NCBI GenBank assembly: GCA_022448265.1
Contig: JAKVCC010000013.1
Location: forward strand, 1 to 64,000
Direction: 5' to 3'
From: Pirellulales bacterium
Lineage (GTDB): Bacteria; Planctomycetota; Planctomycetia; Pirellulales; Lacipirellulaceae
Length of the DNA: 64,000 nucleotides
Under the pieces are notes generated by a model. It saw only the letters and a list, made by a program, of their open reading frames with translations. It ran no database searches and was not told the origin of the DNA. Position 1 is the first letter of the stretch. Every line of letters begins with the position of its first letter. Both the position numbers and the translations under genes were made by a program. This document shows positions 24,959-33,172 of the stretch, piece after piece.

Positions 24959-26544
24959 ATTCAGCCAAAGCGGCGGCACTCGGATCGATTGTCGTCTCCC
25001 TGGTGATCGCGGGGTTGCTCTGGGCACCATGGAACCGCCCGGCTGTCGCCGCAGGCGAGCCATTGACCCTGTACTGTGCCGCCGGCATCCTGCGGCCGGT
25101 GGAACAGATTGCCGCCGAGTACCAACGGGAATACGGCGTGCGCATCCAGATCGAACCGGATGGATCAGGCAAGCTGTTGACGAAGATCAAGGGCGCACCG
25201 CACCGGGGTGAATTGTATCTGGCGGCGGATCCGTCGTACATCATTCAGGCCCAAAAACTGGGGCTGGTGGCGGAGTCCATACCCGTCGCCCGGATTCGGC
25301 CGGTGATCGTGGTCCATTCGAAGACACAACAGCAACTCACAACCGACGGAAACCCGATCCAATCGCTGGACGATCTGCTGCGCACGGACATTTCGATTGT
25401 GCTGGCCAATCCCGAGCTGGCGTCGGTCGGTAAGTTGACCGAACAATTGCTGACTGCCAGCGGACATTGGGCGACGCTGGAAGAGCGCATGCAGCAGCAC
25501 ACCGGTGCGCAGGTTTCCACGTTGGGCACGGTGACGGAGGTAGCCCAGGCCGTGAAGCTGAAGCCCGGCTATGTCGGCATCGTGTGGGACGCGGTCGCCA
25601 CGCGCTACGAGGGCTTGGACGTAGTCCACACAGAGGAACTCGACCAGGCGATCCAGCACATCACGATTGGGGTGCTGACGGGCGCACGGGATGAGCGAGC
25701 AACGGCAGCCCTGCTGTTCGCCCGCTACCTGACTGCCCGTGACAAGGGCCTGACCCACTTCGCGCAATTCGAATTCGAACCGGTTCCGGACGCCGACGTG
25801 TGGGCCGAGCGGCCCGCGCCGATCCTGATGAGTGGCGCCATGCTCAAGCCGGGAATTGACGAGATTATCAAGGCATTCGCCCGGCGGGAAGGGGTTGACG
25901 TCAATACCAACTATAACGGTTGCGGAATTCTCGTGTCGCAGATGCAGAGCATTCGCACCAACGGTTCGACGGATCAGTTTCCGGACGCATACTTCTCGTG
26001 CAACGCCACCTTCATGACCATGGTCCAGAAGTGGTTTGACGCGGCTGAGACCATCTCCAGGAATGACATCGTGATGATTGTCAGCAAAGGCAATCCGCTC
26101 GGGATCCGCTCGCAGGAGGATTTAACCCGCACCGACCTGAAGATCGGCCTGGCGCACCCCGAGAACTCGGCGCTTGGCACCTTGACGGACGAACTGCTGA
26201 CGCAAGTCGGCCTGCACTCGCGAGTCTATACGGATGACTGGCGCGAGCGAATCGTGCATACGGACGCGGGGCACGACCTGGTCAACAAGGTGCGCGTCGG
26301 GGCGCTCGATCTGGCCGTCGTGTATCGCAGCAACGCCCAGGCGACGCCGTCGAACCTGGAAAAACACATGGAGATCGTGGAGATCAATGTGGCCGGCGCG
26401 CTGGCGGAGCAGCCGTTTGCCGTTGCCGCGGATTCTGACCACAAGTACCTGATGAAACGGCTACTCCAGGCGATCGTGGCCGAACCATCGCAGGATCGTT
26501 TCCGGTCGTTGGGCTTCCAATGGGTGTACACGGCGAACCGGTGA
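24955..26544 (+). CDS. Double-domain molybdate/tungstate-type solute-binding protein
   Basis: A 529-residue protein from the ATG at 24955, which overlaps the upstream stop (ATGA). It has a signal anchor (AALGSIVVSLVIAGLLWAPW). Two PBP type II (ModA-like) units are in tandem: unit 1 at about 35-280 (LTLYCAAGILRPVEQIAAEY; DGSGKLL; GELYLAADPSYI), and unit 2 at about 285-525 (LMSGAMLKPGIDEIIKAFAR; YNGCGILVSQM; DAYFSCNATFM). Unit 1 keeps a Ser at the oxyanion site; unit 2 has Cys at the corresponding place, and another Cys in the next strand. ModA proteins normally have one unit of about 230 residues, so this is a duplicated or fused form. It serves the permease and ATPase downstream. The ligand may differ from molybdate. 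Confidence 0.88.
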   Translation: MNSAKAAALGSIVVSLVIAGLLWAPWNRPAVAAGEPLTLYCAAGILRPVEQIAAEYQREYGVRIQIEPDGSGKLLTKIKGAPHRGELYLAADPSYIIQAQKLGLVAESIPVARIRPVIVVHSKTQQQLTTDGNPIQSLDDLLRTDISIVLANPELASVGKLTEQLLTASGHWATLEERMQQHTGAQVSTLGTVTEVAQAVKLKPGYVGIVWDAVATRYEGLDVVHTEELDQAIQHITIGVLTGARDERATAALLFARYLTARDKGLTHFAQFEFEPVPDADVWAERPAPILMSGAMLKPGIDEIIKAFARREGVDVNTNYNGCGILVSQMQSIRTNGSTDQFPDAYFSCNATFMTMVQKWFDAAETISRNDIVMIVSKGNPLGIRSQEDLTRTDLKIGLAHPENSALGTLTDELLTQVGLHSRVYTDDWRERIVHTDAGHDLVNKVRVGALDLAVVYRSNAQATPSNLEKHMEIVEINVAGALAEQPFAVAADSDHKYLMKRLLQAIVAEPSQDRFRSLGFQWVYTANR

Positions 26545-27377
26545 GCAATCGATCCTCTTCAGCAACAGCGACCCACCCCACCCGCGTCCCGTCGGACGTG
26601 CCGTTTTTTACTGCGCTGCTGCTGTTGAGCGCCAGCTACGCGCTGTTGCTGCTGGGCATGCTGGTGGCGATGGGCTCCTTCACGTCGCCGGTGCATCTGT
26701 GGGCGGCCGTCCAGAGCGAGGAAATCATTTATGCCACACGGTTGAGCCTGCTGTCCTGTTCGATGGCGGCGATCTGGGCGGTGTGGGTGGCGGTGCCGAT
26801 CGGGTACCTGATGTCGCGGTATAAATTCGCCGGCAAGAATTTTGTGGATGCGTTGTTCGATATTCCGATCGTCCTGCCCCCGCTGGTGATCGGCCTGGCA
26901 TTGCTCATCCTGTTTCAGACTCAGGTCGGCCAGTTTTTCGAGAACCTGGTACCCGGAGGGATCACGTTCGCCGTGCCCGCCGTGATTCTGGCACAGTTCA
27001 TGGTGGCAACTGCGTTCGCGATTCGGACGATGCGCGTGACGTTCGACGGCATCAATCCGCGCACCGAACAGGTAGCCCTGACGTTGGGTTGCAATCGCAG
27101 CCAGGCGTTCTGGCAGGTCGTCCTGCCGGAAACCAGGAACGGTGTCGTGACCGCCGGCACTTTGGCTTGGGCGCGGGCCCTGGGTGAGTTCGGCCCGATC
27201 CTTGTCTTCGCGGGGGCAACGCGGATGCGCACCGAAGTGCTGCCGACCAGCGTCTTCCTCGAACTGAGTGTCGGCAACATTGAAGCGGCCGTCGCCGTAT
27301 CGCTGATCATGGTCTGCCTAGCCATGATCGTACTGGTGATCGCGAGAGTTTTTGGGATGCATGATCTATTCTTGTAG
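26541..27377 (+). CDS. Molybdate-type ABC transporter permease (ModB-like)
   Basis: A 278-residue permease from GTG at 26541, which overlaps the previous stop as GTGA; an ATG at 26520 in the same frame would overlap by 25 bases. About six hydrophobic segments are visible (FFTALLLLSASYALLLLGML; LSLLSCSMAAIWAVWVAVPI; ALFDIPIVLPPLVIGLALLI). The cytoplasmic EAA-type loop is EQVALTLGCNRSQAFWQVVL-P, and ARALGEFGPILVFAGATRMR is the conserved stretch of ModB/CysW permeases (usually GEFGAT...N). It works with the binding protein upstream and the ATPase downstream. Confidence 0.9.
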   Translation: MSNRSSSATATHPTRVPSDVPFFTALLLLSASYALLLLGMLVAMGSFTSPVHLWAAVQSEEIIYATRLSLLSCSMAAIWAVWVAVPIGYLMSRYKFAGKNFVDALFDIPIVLPPLVIGLALLILFQTQVGQFFENLVPGGITFAVPAVILAQFMVATAFAIRTMRVTFDGINPRTEQVALTLGCNRSQAFWQVVLPETRNGVVTAGTLAWARALGEFGPILVFAGATRMRTEVLPTSVFLELSVGNIEAAVAVSLIMVCLAMIVLVIARVFGMHDLFL

Positions 27378-27386
27378 GAGCCGGAT

Positions 27387-28034
27387 GTGATTCAGGTCGA
27401 CCAACTGGAGGTTATCCAGGGCGATTTTTCGTTGCGGGAAGTCAGCCTGCACATCCCCACAGGGCAATACGGCGTGCTCATGGGCCGCACCGGTTGTGGC
27501 AAAACGACGGTGCTCGAAGCGATCTGCGGCCTCAGAAAAATCGAGTCCGGGCGGATCGTTCTGGCCGATCGCGATGTAACCGATCTGAAGCCAGCAGCAC
27601 GCAATGTCGGTTATATTCCCCAGGACGGCGTCCTTTTCTCCACGATGACAGTGCGACAGCATCTGGCGTTCGCACCCAAGGTCCGCAAGCTGGATCACCA
27701 CGTGACGGGCGAGTGGATCGATGAGCTGGCGGACCTGCTGGACATCCGGCACCTGTTGAACCGGAAACCGGCGAAGCTCAGCGGAGGCGAGCGACAGAGG
27801 GTCGCGTTGGGACGCGCTTTGTCGTTCCACCCGCCCGTGTTGCTGATGGACGAACCGCTCAGCGCCCTGGATGACGAGACGCGCAGCCAGATGTATGATG
27901 TGATTCAACGAGTGCGCCGGCACACGGGCGTCACCGCCCTGCACGTTACCCACAATGTGAGTGAGGCAGCCGGGTTGGCCGACGTACTGTTTGCCTTTGA
28001 GGACGGCGTCATTCAAGAGCGGCCATTGGCGTAA
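27387..28034 (+). CDS. ModC-like ABC importer ATP-binding protein lacking the regulatory domain
   Basis: A 215-residue ATPase. It starts at GTG 27387 after an AGGAG at 27376-27380; no in-frame ATG exists upstream. Walker A is GRTGCGKTT, signature LSGGERQRVALGRALSFHPP, Walker B VLLMDEPLSALDD, switch His ALHVTHNVSEA. The string DEPLSALDD and the neighbours make it the energiser of the ModB-like permease. It ends after the ATPase core and has no C-terminal TOBE/mop domain, which in typical ModC binds the oxyanion and mediates inhibition. It is the last gene of the operon that starts at 21682. Confidence 0.92.
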   Translation: MIQVDQLEVIQGDFSLREVSLHIPTGQYGVLMGRTGCGKTTVLEAICGLRKIESGRIVLADRDVTDLKPAARNVGYIPQDGVLFSTMTVRQHLAFAPKVRKLDHHVTGEWIDELADLLDIRHLLNRKPAKLSGGERQRVALGRALSFHPPVLLMDEPLSALDDETRSQMYDVIQRVRRHTGVTALHVTHNVSEAAGLADVLFAFEDGVIQERPLA

Positions 28035-28203
28035 CTGCAGTTCTGCCCCTTGGTGACGTGTCTCGCACAGGGTAGCCTTACGTGAACTCCGACCCGCCCG
28101 CCGACGTCGAGCGGCCATTTGGCAGTGGCAGATGTGGGTCCACGGCTTCGGCGAGACCGGCCAGGAGAAACTCAAAGGGGCATGATCGCATGACGGACAA
28201 TCC

Positions 28204-29898
28204 ATGACACGGCGTTCTGATCCTGATCCTCTCAACCGTTGTCATCGGGGCGACCAACTACATGCAAAGCATGTCATAAGAAACCTGGATGTGCATGGCG
28301 CTCATATAGAGGGCCAACCCTATATTCGCAAGGGAAATCAAATTTCCTATCCTTCATGCCGATTCCTAAAAAATAATAGACTTCTCTCAAAGAAATCAAA
28401 AATAAAAAAAACGTTGCCGTTTCTCCTTCAGATTTTCGTTTTGGGATGTTTATCCGTAAACGCAGAAACCCAAAGACCTAACATCATCCTTTTCCTTGTT
28501 GATGACATGGGCTTGATGGACACCTCCGTTCCGATGTTGGCCGATCAGGATGGTAAACCAAAACGTCATCCGCTCAATGATTGGTATCGCACCCCGAATA
28601 TGGAACAGTTGGCCAAGCAGGGGATGCGGTTCTCCCAGTTTTACGCCCAGTCAGTTTGCTCTCCGACGAGAGCCTCCATCATGACAGGCCAAAACTCTGC
28701 TCGGCACCGGGTGACCCAGTTCATTGCGCCTGAGAAGCGCAACAACGGGCCAAAAGGCTGGCGCTGGGAAGGCTTAACTCAAAAGGACGTCACTCTCCCT
28801 TTGCTCCTCCGCAAGCAAGGCTATCACACCATTTTTGCCGGCAAGGCCCACTTCGCCCCAGTCGGATTCGAAGGCGAGGATCCAAAAAATCTAGGCTTCG
28901 ACATAAACATTGCGGGGTGTTCCTTTGGGCAGCCTGGAAGTTATTACGGGGAAGATGGCTATGGAAACTTGAACCCTAAACGCAAAAAGCGGGCTGTACC
29001 CGGGCTAGAGAAATACCATACGACTGACATCTTCCTCTCCGAAGCCATCACCCTTGAAGCCAAAGACGCCATTGATCGATCGTTGAAAAAGAAGAAGCCG
29101 TTCTTTCTTTATATGTCTCACTATGCGGTTCATAGCCCATTCAATTCGGACCCTCGGTTTGCTGCCAACTACAAGAACTCAGAAAAGCCAAAGAATGCTC
29201 AGGCATACGCTACCTTAATCGAAGGAATCGACAAATCCCTTGGTGACTTGATGGATCATGTTGCAGGTAAGGGTGAGGCTGAAAACACTTTGATTCTGTT
29301 TGTCGGCGACAATGGATCGGACGCGCCTTTGGGTCCGGTTCATGGATACTCCAGTTCCTCTCCGCTCCGTGGAAAGAAGGGAACCTGCTACGAGGGAGGT
29401 ATGCGTGTCCCCTTCATTGCGAGCTGGGCCAAACCCGGTAAAAAAAATACTTTTCCCATCGCAAGAGATTCGCTTCACAACGATCAAATTGGAACCGTGA
29501 TGGATATCTATTCGACCATTCTTGAAACCGCGAGGGTAAAGAATCCCTCGGACCACGTCGTGGACGGGGTGAGTTTACTCAAGCAATTGTCGGGTAGGAT
29601 AAACCCGGGGCGGCCTGATTATTTCATGTGTCACTTTCCTCATTCTCATCGCAGTTCCAACTTCACTGTTTTTCGTCAGGGTGATTGGAAATTGATCTAC
29701 CGTTATAAAGAAACGAAAAGATACGAACTGTACGACTTGCAGAAGGATCCCTTCGAAACCAAAAACCTGGCCGAAAGCGAGCCCAAGAAACTGAAGACAA
29801 TGACTGAGGCAATGGCTGCTCGCCTCGAAAAGGAAGGCGCGCTATATCCTTCTGCAGGTGACACAGCATTGAAGCCGGAGATTCCGGGCTCAAACTGA
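28204..29898 (+). CDS. Sulfatase, lipoprotein- or signal-bearing, AT-richer than its surroundings
   Basis: A 564-codon frame. The sulfatase begins near residue 65 (SKIKKTLPFLLQIFVLGCLS, a signal or lipobox-like Cys) and has PNIILFLVDDMGLM (metal-binding Asp pair), the formylglycine site VCSPTRASIMTG (Cys152 of the frame), GYHTIFAGKAHF and LFVGDNGSDAPLG. It is thus a type I sulfatase, acting on sulfated polysaccharides or small sulfate esters after Cys-type maturation. The true start is unclear: the only in-frame ATG is at 28204 and adds about 60 residues without similarity; a GTG at 28291 is possible. From about 28300 to 29950 the DNA is clearly richer in A and T and in Lys codons AAA/AAG than its neighbours, suggesting acquisition. 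Confidence 0.85.
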   Translation: MTRRSDPDPLNRCHRGDQLHAKHVIRNLDVHGAHIEGQPYIRKGNQISYPSCRFLKNNRLLSKKSKIKKTLPFLLQIFVLGCLSVNAETQRPNIILFLVDDMGLMDTSVPMLADQDGKPKRHPLNDWYRTPNMEQLAKQGMRFSQFYAQSVCSPTRASIMTGQNSARHRVTQFIAPEKRNNGPKGWRWEGLTQKDVTLPLLLRKQGYHTIFAGKAHFAPVGFEGEDPKNLGFDINIAGCSFGQPGSYYGEDGYGNLNPKRKKRAVPGLEKYHTTDIFLSEAITLEAKDAIDRSLKKKKPFFLYMSHYAVHSPFNSDPRFAANYKNSEKPKNAQAYATLIEGIDKSLGDLMDHVAGKGEAENTLILFVGDNGSDAPLGPVHGYSSSSPLRGKKGTCYEGGMRVPFIASWAKPGKKNTFPIARDSLHNDQIGTVMDIYSTILETARVKNPSDHVVDGVSLLKQLSGRINPGRPDYFMCHFPHSHRSSNFTVFRQGDWKLIYRYKETKRYELYDLQKDPFETKNLAESEPKKLKTMTEAMAARLEKEGALYPSAGDTALKPEIPGSN

Positions 29899-29997
29899 AC
29901 CGTCATTACCCGAAGATAGCCCTAGTAAATTTTTTTGTCCAAATTCGGACTGTTTGGTGGACCTGTATGAAAATTAGCTTGACTACTCAAAACGACC

Positions 29998-30159
29998 ATG
30001 GATCATCAAAACAACCACGAACGTTTCACACGGCTGCTCCTAGAGGCGGAGCCGGTGATGTTGCATTCGGTTCTTGTGATGGTGCCGAACCGTACGGATG
30101 CCCGGGATATTCTGCATTCACAGGTCGGCAACAAAACTGAAACGAGATCGATATCATGA
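29998..30159 (+). pseudogene. N-terminal remnant of an ECF sigma factor
   Basis: A 53-codon frame starting MDHQNNHERFTRLLLEAEPV and including VLVMVPNRTDARDILHSQ matches the sigma region 2.1-2.2 opening of planctomycete ECF sigma factors (RFxRLLxxxxPxLxxYVLxLVPNxxDAxDVLQE). It then ends at a TGA that overlaps the ATG of the next gene (ATGA at 30156). Regions 2.4 and 4 are absent. A truncated protein could still be translated and be coupled to the downstream gene, but it could not act as a sigma factor. Confidence 0.6.
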
Positions 30160-31193
30160 AGCAAAGCAACTGTTTTCAGTTGGGGCTAAGCGCCGAGCTG
30201 CTGGGCGAAGACGGCGAGGTTCGCTTCGGTGAGATCGGATTGAGCCGCCTCGACGATGCTGGCATACCCTATCGCTTTTTCGAGCGTGACCATATCGTCA
30301 AGCCTGAGCAGATCGCCGGATTCGATGCGGTTGTTCCCGTGCACGAACATTACACGCGGGCCTTGCTGCAGGAGAGTCCGCAACTCCTCGCGATCGTTTG
30401 TTTTGGTGTCGGCTTCGACCATGTCGACGTGGCGGCGTGTACCGACACGGATATCTTGCTGTGCCACCAGCGCGGCGTCGGCAACAACGCCATGGCGGAA
30501 TCGATTGTCTGCTGGATGCTGTCGCTGGCACACCGGGCGCCTGAAAAGGACCAGCTGGCACGACATGGACGCTGGTCGGAGGCGGCGGCGTACAACGGCT
30601 TCGAACTGCGCGACCGGATCGTGGGACTGGTCGGTTTTGGCGGTATCAGCACACGCCTGGTGGAAATGCTGCAGGGTTTTAACATGCAGCAGCCGATTGC
30701 CTGCGACCCCTACGTCGACGCGGTGCACGCAACGCAATGTGGTGTTCGCATGGTCCCCCTGGATGAGCTGCTGAAGACGGCGGACTTCGTCTGTGTCTGC
30801 TGCCCGCTTAATGATGAAACCCGCAATCTGATCGGCCGAACCGAATTGCGTATAATGCAACCGACCGCCTGTCTGATCAACACGTCACGCGGCGGCATTG
30901 TCAACGAAGACGCCCTAGACGAGGCCTTGGCCGAGCACTGGATCGCTGCCGCCGCCGTCGACGTGTGGATCGACGAACCGCCCCCCGACGATCATCCCTA
31001 CCTCGGACTTGACAATATCATTCTGGCACCCCACTGTATCGGCTGGACCCACGAACTGTTCCGAGATATCGGGCACATGGCATTCAGCAAGGTTATCAAA
31101 CTTGCGGGCGGCCGGGTTCCGGACCACGTGATCAATCCCGAAGTTCTCGAGCGCCCCGGCTTTCGCCGCAAGCTGGAAAGATTTCAATCATGA
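30156..31193 (+). CDS. D-isomer-specific 2-hydroxyacid dehydrogenase, NAD-binding
   Basis: A 345-residue enzyme. The Rossmann loop is GFGGIS (160-165), the catalytic Arg is Arg245 in INTSRGGIVNEDAL, Glu274 is in WIDEPPPDDHP and His293 in APHCIGWTHE. It probably interconverts a 2-hydroxy acid and a 2-keto acid with NAD(P)H, in the cytoplasm. It begins a run of overlapping genes (dehydrogenase, PhyH oxygenase, aldolase), which suggests a shared catabolic pathway for a sugar acid or similar compound. A 41-bp piece of this gene (31039-31079) recurs at 35168-35208. Confidence 0.92.
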   Translation: MKQSNCFQLGLSAELLGEDGEVRFGEIGLSRLDDAGIPYRFFERDHIVKPEQIAGFDAVVPVHEHYTRALLQESPQLLAIVCFGVGFDHVDVAACTDTDILLCHQRGVGNNAMAESIVCWMLSLAHRAPEKDQLARHGRWSEAAAYNGFELRDRIVGLVGFGGISTRLVEMLQGFNMQQPIACDPYVDAVHATQCGVRMVPLDELLKTADFVCVCCPLNDETRNLIGRTELRIMQPTACLINTSRGGIVNEDALDEALAEHWIAAAAVDVWIDEPPPDDHPYLGLDNIILAPHCIGWTHELFRDIGHMAFSKVIKLAGGRVPDHVINPEVLERPGFRRKLERFQS

Positions 31194-32065
31194 CGACGAC
31201 CGGAAAACTCAGCGAAGTCCAGACCGAAGCCTACCGCCGAGACGGCTATGTGGTTGTTGAACGGTTCTTTGACGGCGCGATGCTGACGCGCATCGACGAG
31301 GCCATTGCGGAAATCACCGCCAAAGCTCTCACGCAGGATGACTACTCCGATGTGCTCGAGCTCGAACCGGTCGACGGCCAGCAGTTACCCCGCCGGATTT
31401 ACGACCCGTATGCCCTGCACCCGTCATTTCGCGCACTGCTCGAGGACGACCGCCTGCAGGACTGCGTCGAGCAACTGATCGGCCCCAATATCCTGCTGCA
31501 GTATACGAAGCTGAACATGAAGCCGCCGCGCGTTGGTTCAGTCGTCGAGTGGCATCAGGACATGACTTACTATCCCTGCACCAACGACGATATCGTCACC
31601 GTACTCGTGTACCTCGACGATGCCACGGAGGCAAACGGCTGCCTGCGCGTGCTTCCCCGACATCACACTCATTTTTTCAGCCACGAGACAGACGACGGCC
31701 AATTCGCCGGCATGATCACCGACGACCTCGACAGTGGCCGGTTCGGCGAAATCGTGCCGCTGGAGGCACCTGCAGGTAGCGTTATCTTCATGCATTGCAT
31801 TACCCCGCACAGCTCGCTGCCGAATCGCTCCGAACATGCACGACGCACGGTGATCGCGGAAATGCGCGCCGCAGACTCGTTCCCCATTTATTTCGGCGAG
31901 ATGACCCAGGCCGTCGCAAAGCAGCGCATCGTCCGCGGCCGACCGCAGAAGTTTGCCCGGTTCGGCGGACCCCGGCCGTTGATCCCGCAGACCGGGACCT
32001 ACAGTTCGATCTACGATCTGCAGGCGCAGACCCGCAAGAAACTCGCAGCGGATCCGCCGCCATGA
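31190..32065 (+). CDS. Phytanoyl-CoA dioxygenase (PhyH) family oxygenase
   Basis: A 291-residue non-haem Fe(II)/2-oxoglutarate oxygenase. The iron ligands are His122 and Asp124 in VEWHQDMTYYP and His207 in CITPHSSLPNRSEHARRT, where an Arg about 11 residues later would bind 2-oxoglutarate. It overlaps the dehydrogenase by ATGA at 31190 and the aldolase by ATGA at 32062, so the three are translationally coupled. PhyH proteins in such clusters hydroxylate or demethylate small molecules; the substrate here is unknown. Confidence 0.9.
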   Translation: MTTTGKLSEVQTEAYRRDGYVVVERFFDGAMLTRIDEAIAEITAKALTQDDYSDVLELEPVDGQQLPRRIYDPYALHPSFRALLEDDRLQDCVEQLIGPNILLQYTKLNMKPPRVGSVVEWHQDMTYYPCTNDDIVTVLVYLDDATEANGCLRVLPRHHTHFFSHETDDGQFAGMITDDLDSGRFGEIVPLEAPAGSVIFMHCITPHSSLPNRSEHARRTVIAEMRAADSFPIYFGEMTQAVAKQRIVRGRPQKFARFGGPRPLIPQTGTYSSIYDLQAQTRKKLAADPPP

Positions 32066-32091
32066 CTTTGAAAGAGATGACTTTGAAAGAG
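32062..32091. repeat. 15-bp tandem duplication over the start of the aldolase gene
   Basis: ATGACTTTGAAAGAG is present twice (32062-32076 and 32077-32091) and is followed by a third ATG at 32092. The first copy overlaps the PhyH stop codon. The result is a choice of three in-frame ATG starts and a possible MTLKEMTLKEM leader. Confidence 0.9.
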
Positions 32092-32841
32092 ATGACCCGC
32101 ACGCGAACGCCGAAGTTCGGCACCTTCCTGCTCGAGTTCGTGACTCCCGGGATCGGCCATCTGCTGAAGGCTGCCGGCTGCGATTTTGTCTTCGTCGACC
32201 TCGAGCACAGCGGTCTCGGCCAGGAAACATTGAAACGGCTCCTGCGATACCTCGAAGCCGCCGGACTGCCTGCCCTTGTGGGACTCCAGGCCAAGGACAA
32301 CCACTTCATCAGCCGCACGCTGGACCTCGGCGCGGAGGGTGTCATGCCGCCGATGGTCGCGACGGCCGACGAGGTGCGGGAGATGGTCAGTCACGTGAAG
32401 TTTCCGCCGGACGGCCAGCGCGCTGTTTCGATCCAGGTGGGACACGACCGATACACGCCAGCTCCGGTTCGGCAGATGCTAGCCGAAACCAACGCGCGCA
32501 CCGTCTTCTTTGCCAAAGTCGAGACCGCCACGGCCATCGACAACATCGACGAGATTGCGGCCGTGCCCGGCGTCGACGGGCTGTGGGTCGGGCATTACGA
32601 TCTCAGCACGTCGATGGGGATACCCGGTGAATTCGAGAACCCGCGGTTCACCGACGCGATCGACCGCGTCGTCGCCGCCTGCCGTGCAAACGATCTGGCC
32701 CTTGGCCGCATCGTGTCGTCTGTGGACGAGGGGAAGGCGCTGATTGATACGGGCTTTGATTTCATTGGCTATTCCGGTGACGCTTGGATCATGCGCGATG
32801 CCTTGCGAAAGGCCATCGACAGCTTGCGAGGAGCGTCTTGA
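32062..32841 (+). CDS. HpcH/HpaI family aldolase (4-hydroxy-2-oxovalerate/2-keto-3-deoxy acid aldolase-like)
   Basis: A 259-residue TIM-barrel aldolase. The start at 32062 is coupled to the previous stop, but 32077 or 32092 are equally possible because of a 15-bp duplication. DLEHSGLG (46-53) matches the D-x-EH strand, and the divalent-metal ligands would be Glu154 (KVETATAIDNIDEIAAVPG) and Asp180 (VGHYDLS). The family cleaves 2-keto-3-deoxy or 4-hydroxy-2-oxo acids to pyruvate plus an aldehyde. Its tail (from 32746) is duplicated at 35212, together with the start of the next gene. Confidence 0.9.
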   Translation: MTLKEMTLKEMTRTRTPKFGTFLLEFVTPGIGHLLKAAGCDFVFVDLEHSGLGQETLKRLLRYLEAAGLPALVGLQAKDNHFISRTLDLGAEGVMPPMVATADEVREMVSHVKFPPDGQRAVSIQVGHDRYTPAPVRQMLAETNARTVFFAKVETATAIDNIDEIAAVPGVDGLWVGHYDLSTSMGIPGEFENPRFTDAIDRVVAACRANDLALGRIVSSVDEGKALIDTGFDFIGYSGDAWIMRDALRKAIDSLRGAS

Positions 32842-33112
32842 AACAGGTGCGCTGTGCCTCGGTGCGGGTTCCTGGGGTACAACGGCGCACGTGCCGGCCC
32901 TGATCGAGCATCCCCAGGCGGAGCTTGTCGCCATTCAGCATCATCAGCCGGAAACCGCAGCCCGGATCGCCCGCGACTTCGACATTCCCCATGGGTTTCC
33001 GACCGCTGAAGAAATACTGGTGCTCAAGCCATTGGACGCCGTCGTCGTCAGCTCGATTCCTGCACGCCATTACGAACATGCTGCTGCCGCACTCGGGCGC
33101 GGCTGTCACGTC
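32746..33112 (+). repeat. Direct repeat copy 1 (aldolase tail plus Gfo/Idh start)
   Basis: 367 bases that are nearly identical to 35212-35582 (371 bases), in the same orientation. The 4-base length difference is the loss of ATCA in this copy within the Gfo/Idh start region. The repeat pair brackets the SSS symporter and an IS3 scrap. Confidence 0.9.
32838..33112 (+). pseudogene. Truncated, frameshifted copy of the Gfo/Idh gene
   Basis: This copy corresponds to the first 93 codons of the intact gene at 35304. Its start codon is TTG instead of ATG, a 4-base deletion shortly after the start destroys the frame, and similarity ends at TGTCACGTC (33112), replaced by unrelated DNA. It keeps long stretches of identity (HYEHAAAALGRGCHV in the shifted frame), so it decayed recently. 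Confidence 0.9.
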
Positions 33113-33172
33113 TCCAGCGGCGTCGCTGGGCAAAGGTCCAATGATCGATCGTAACATCGAGCGAAAACAATG

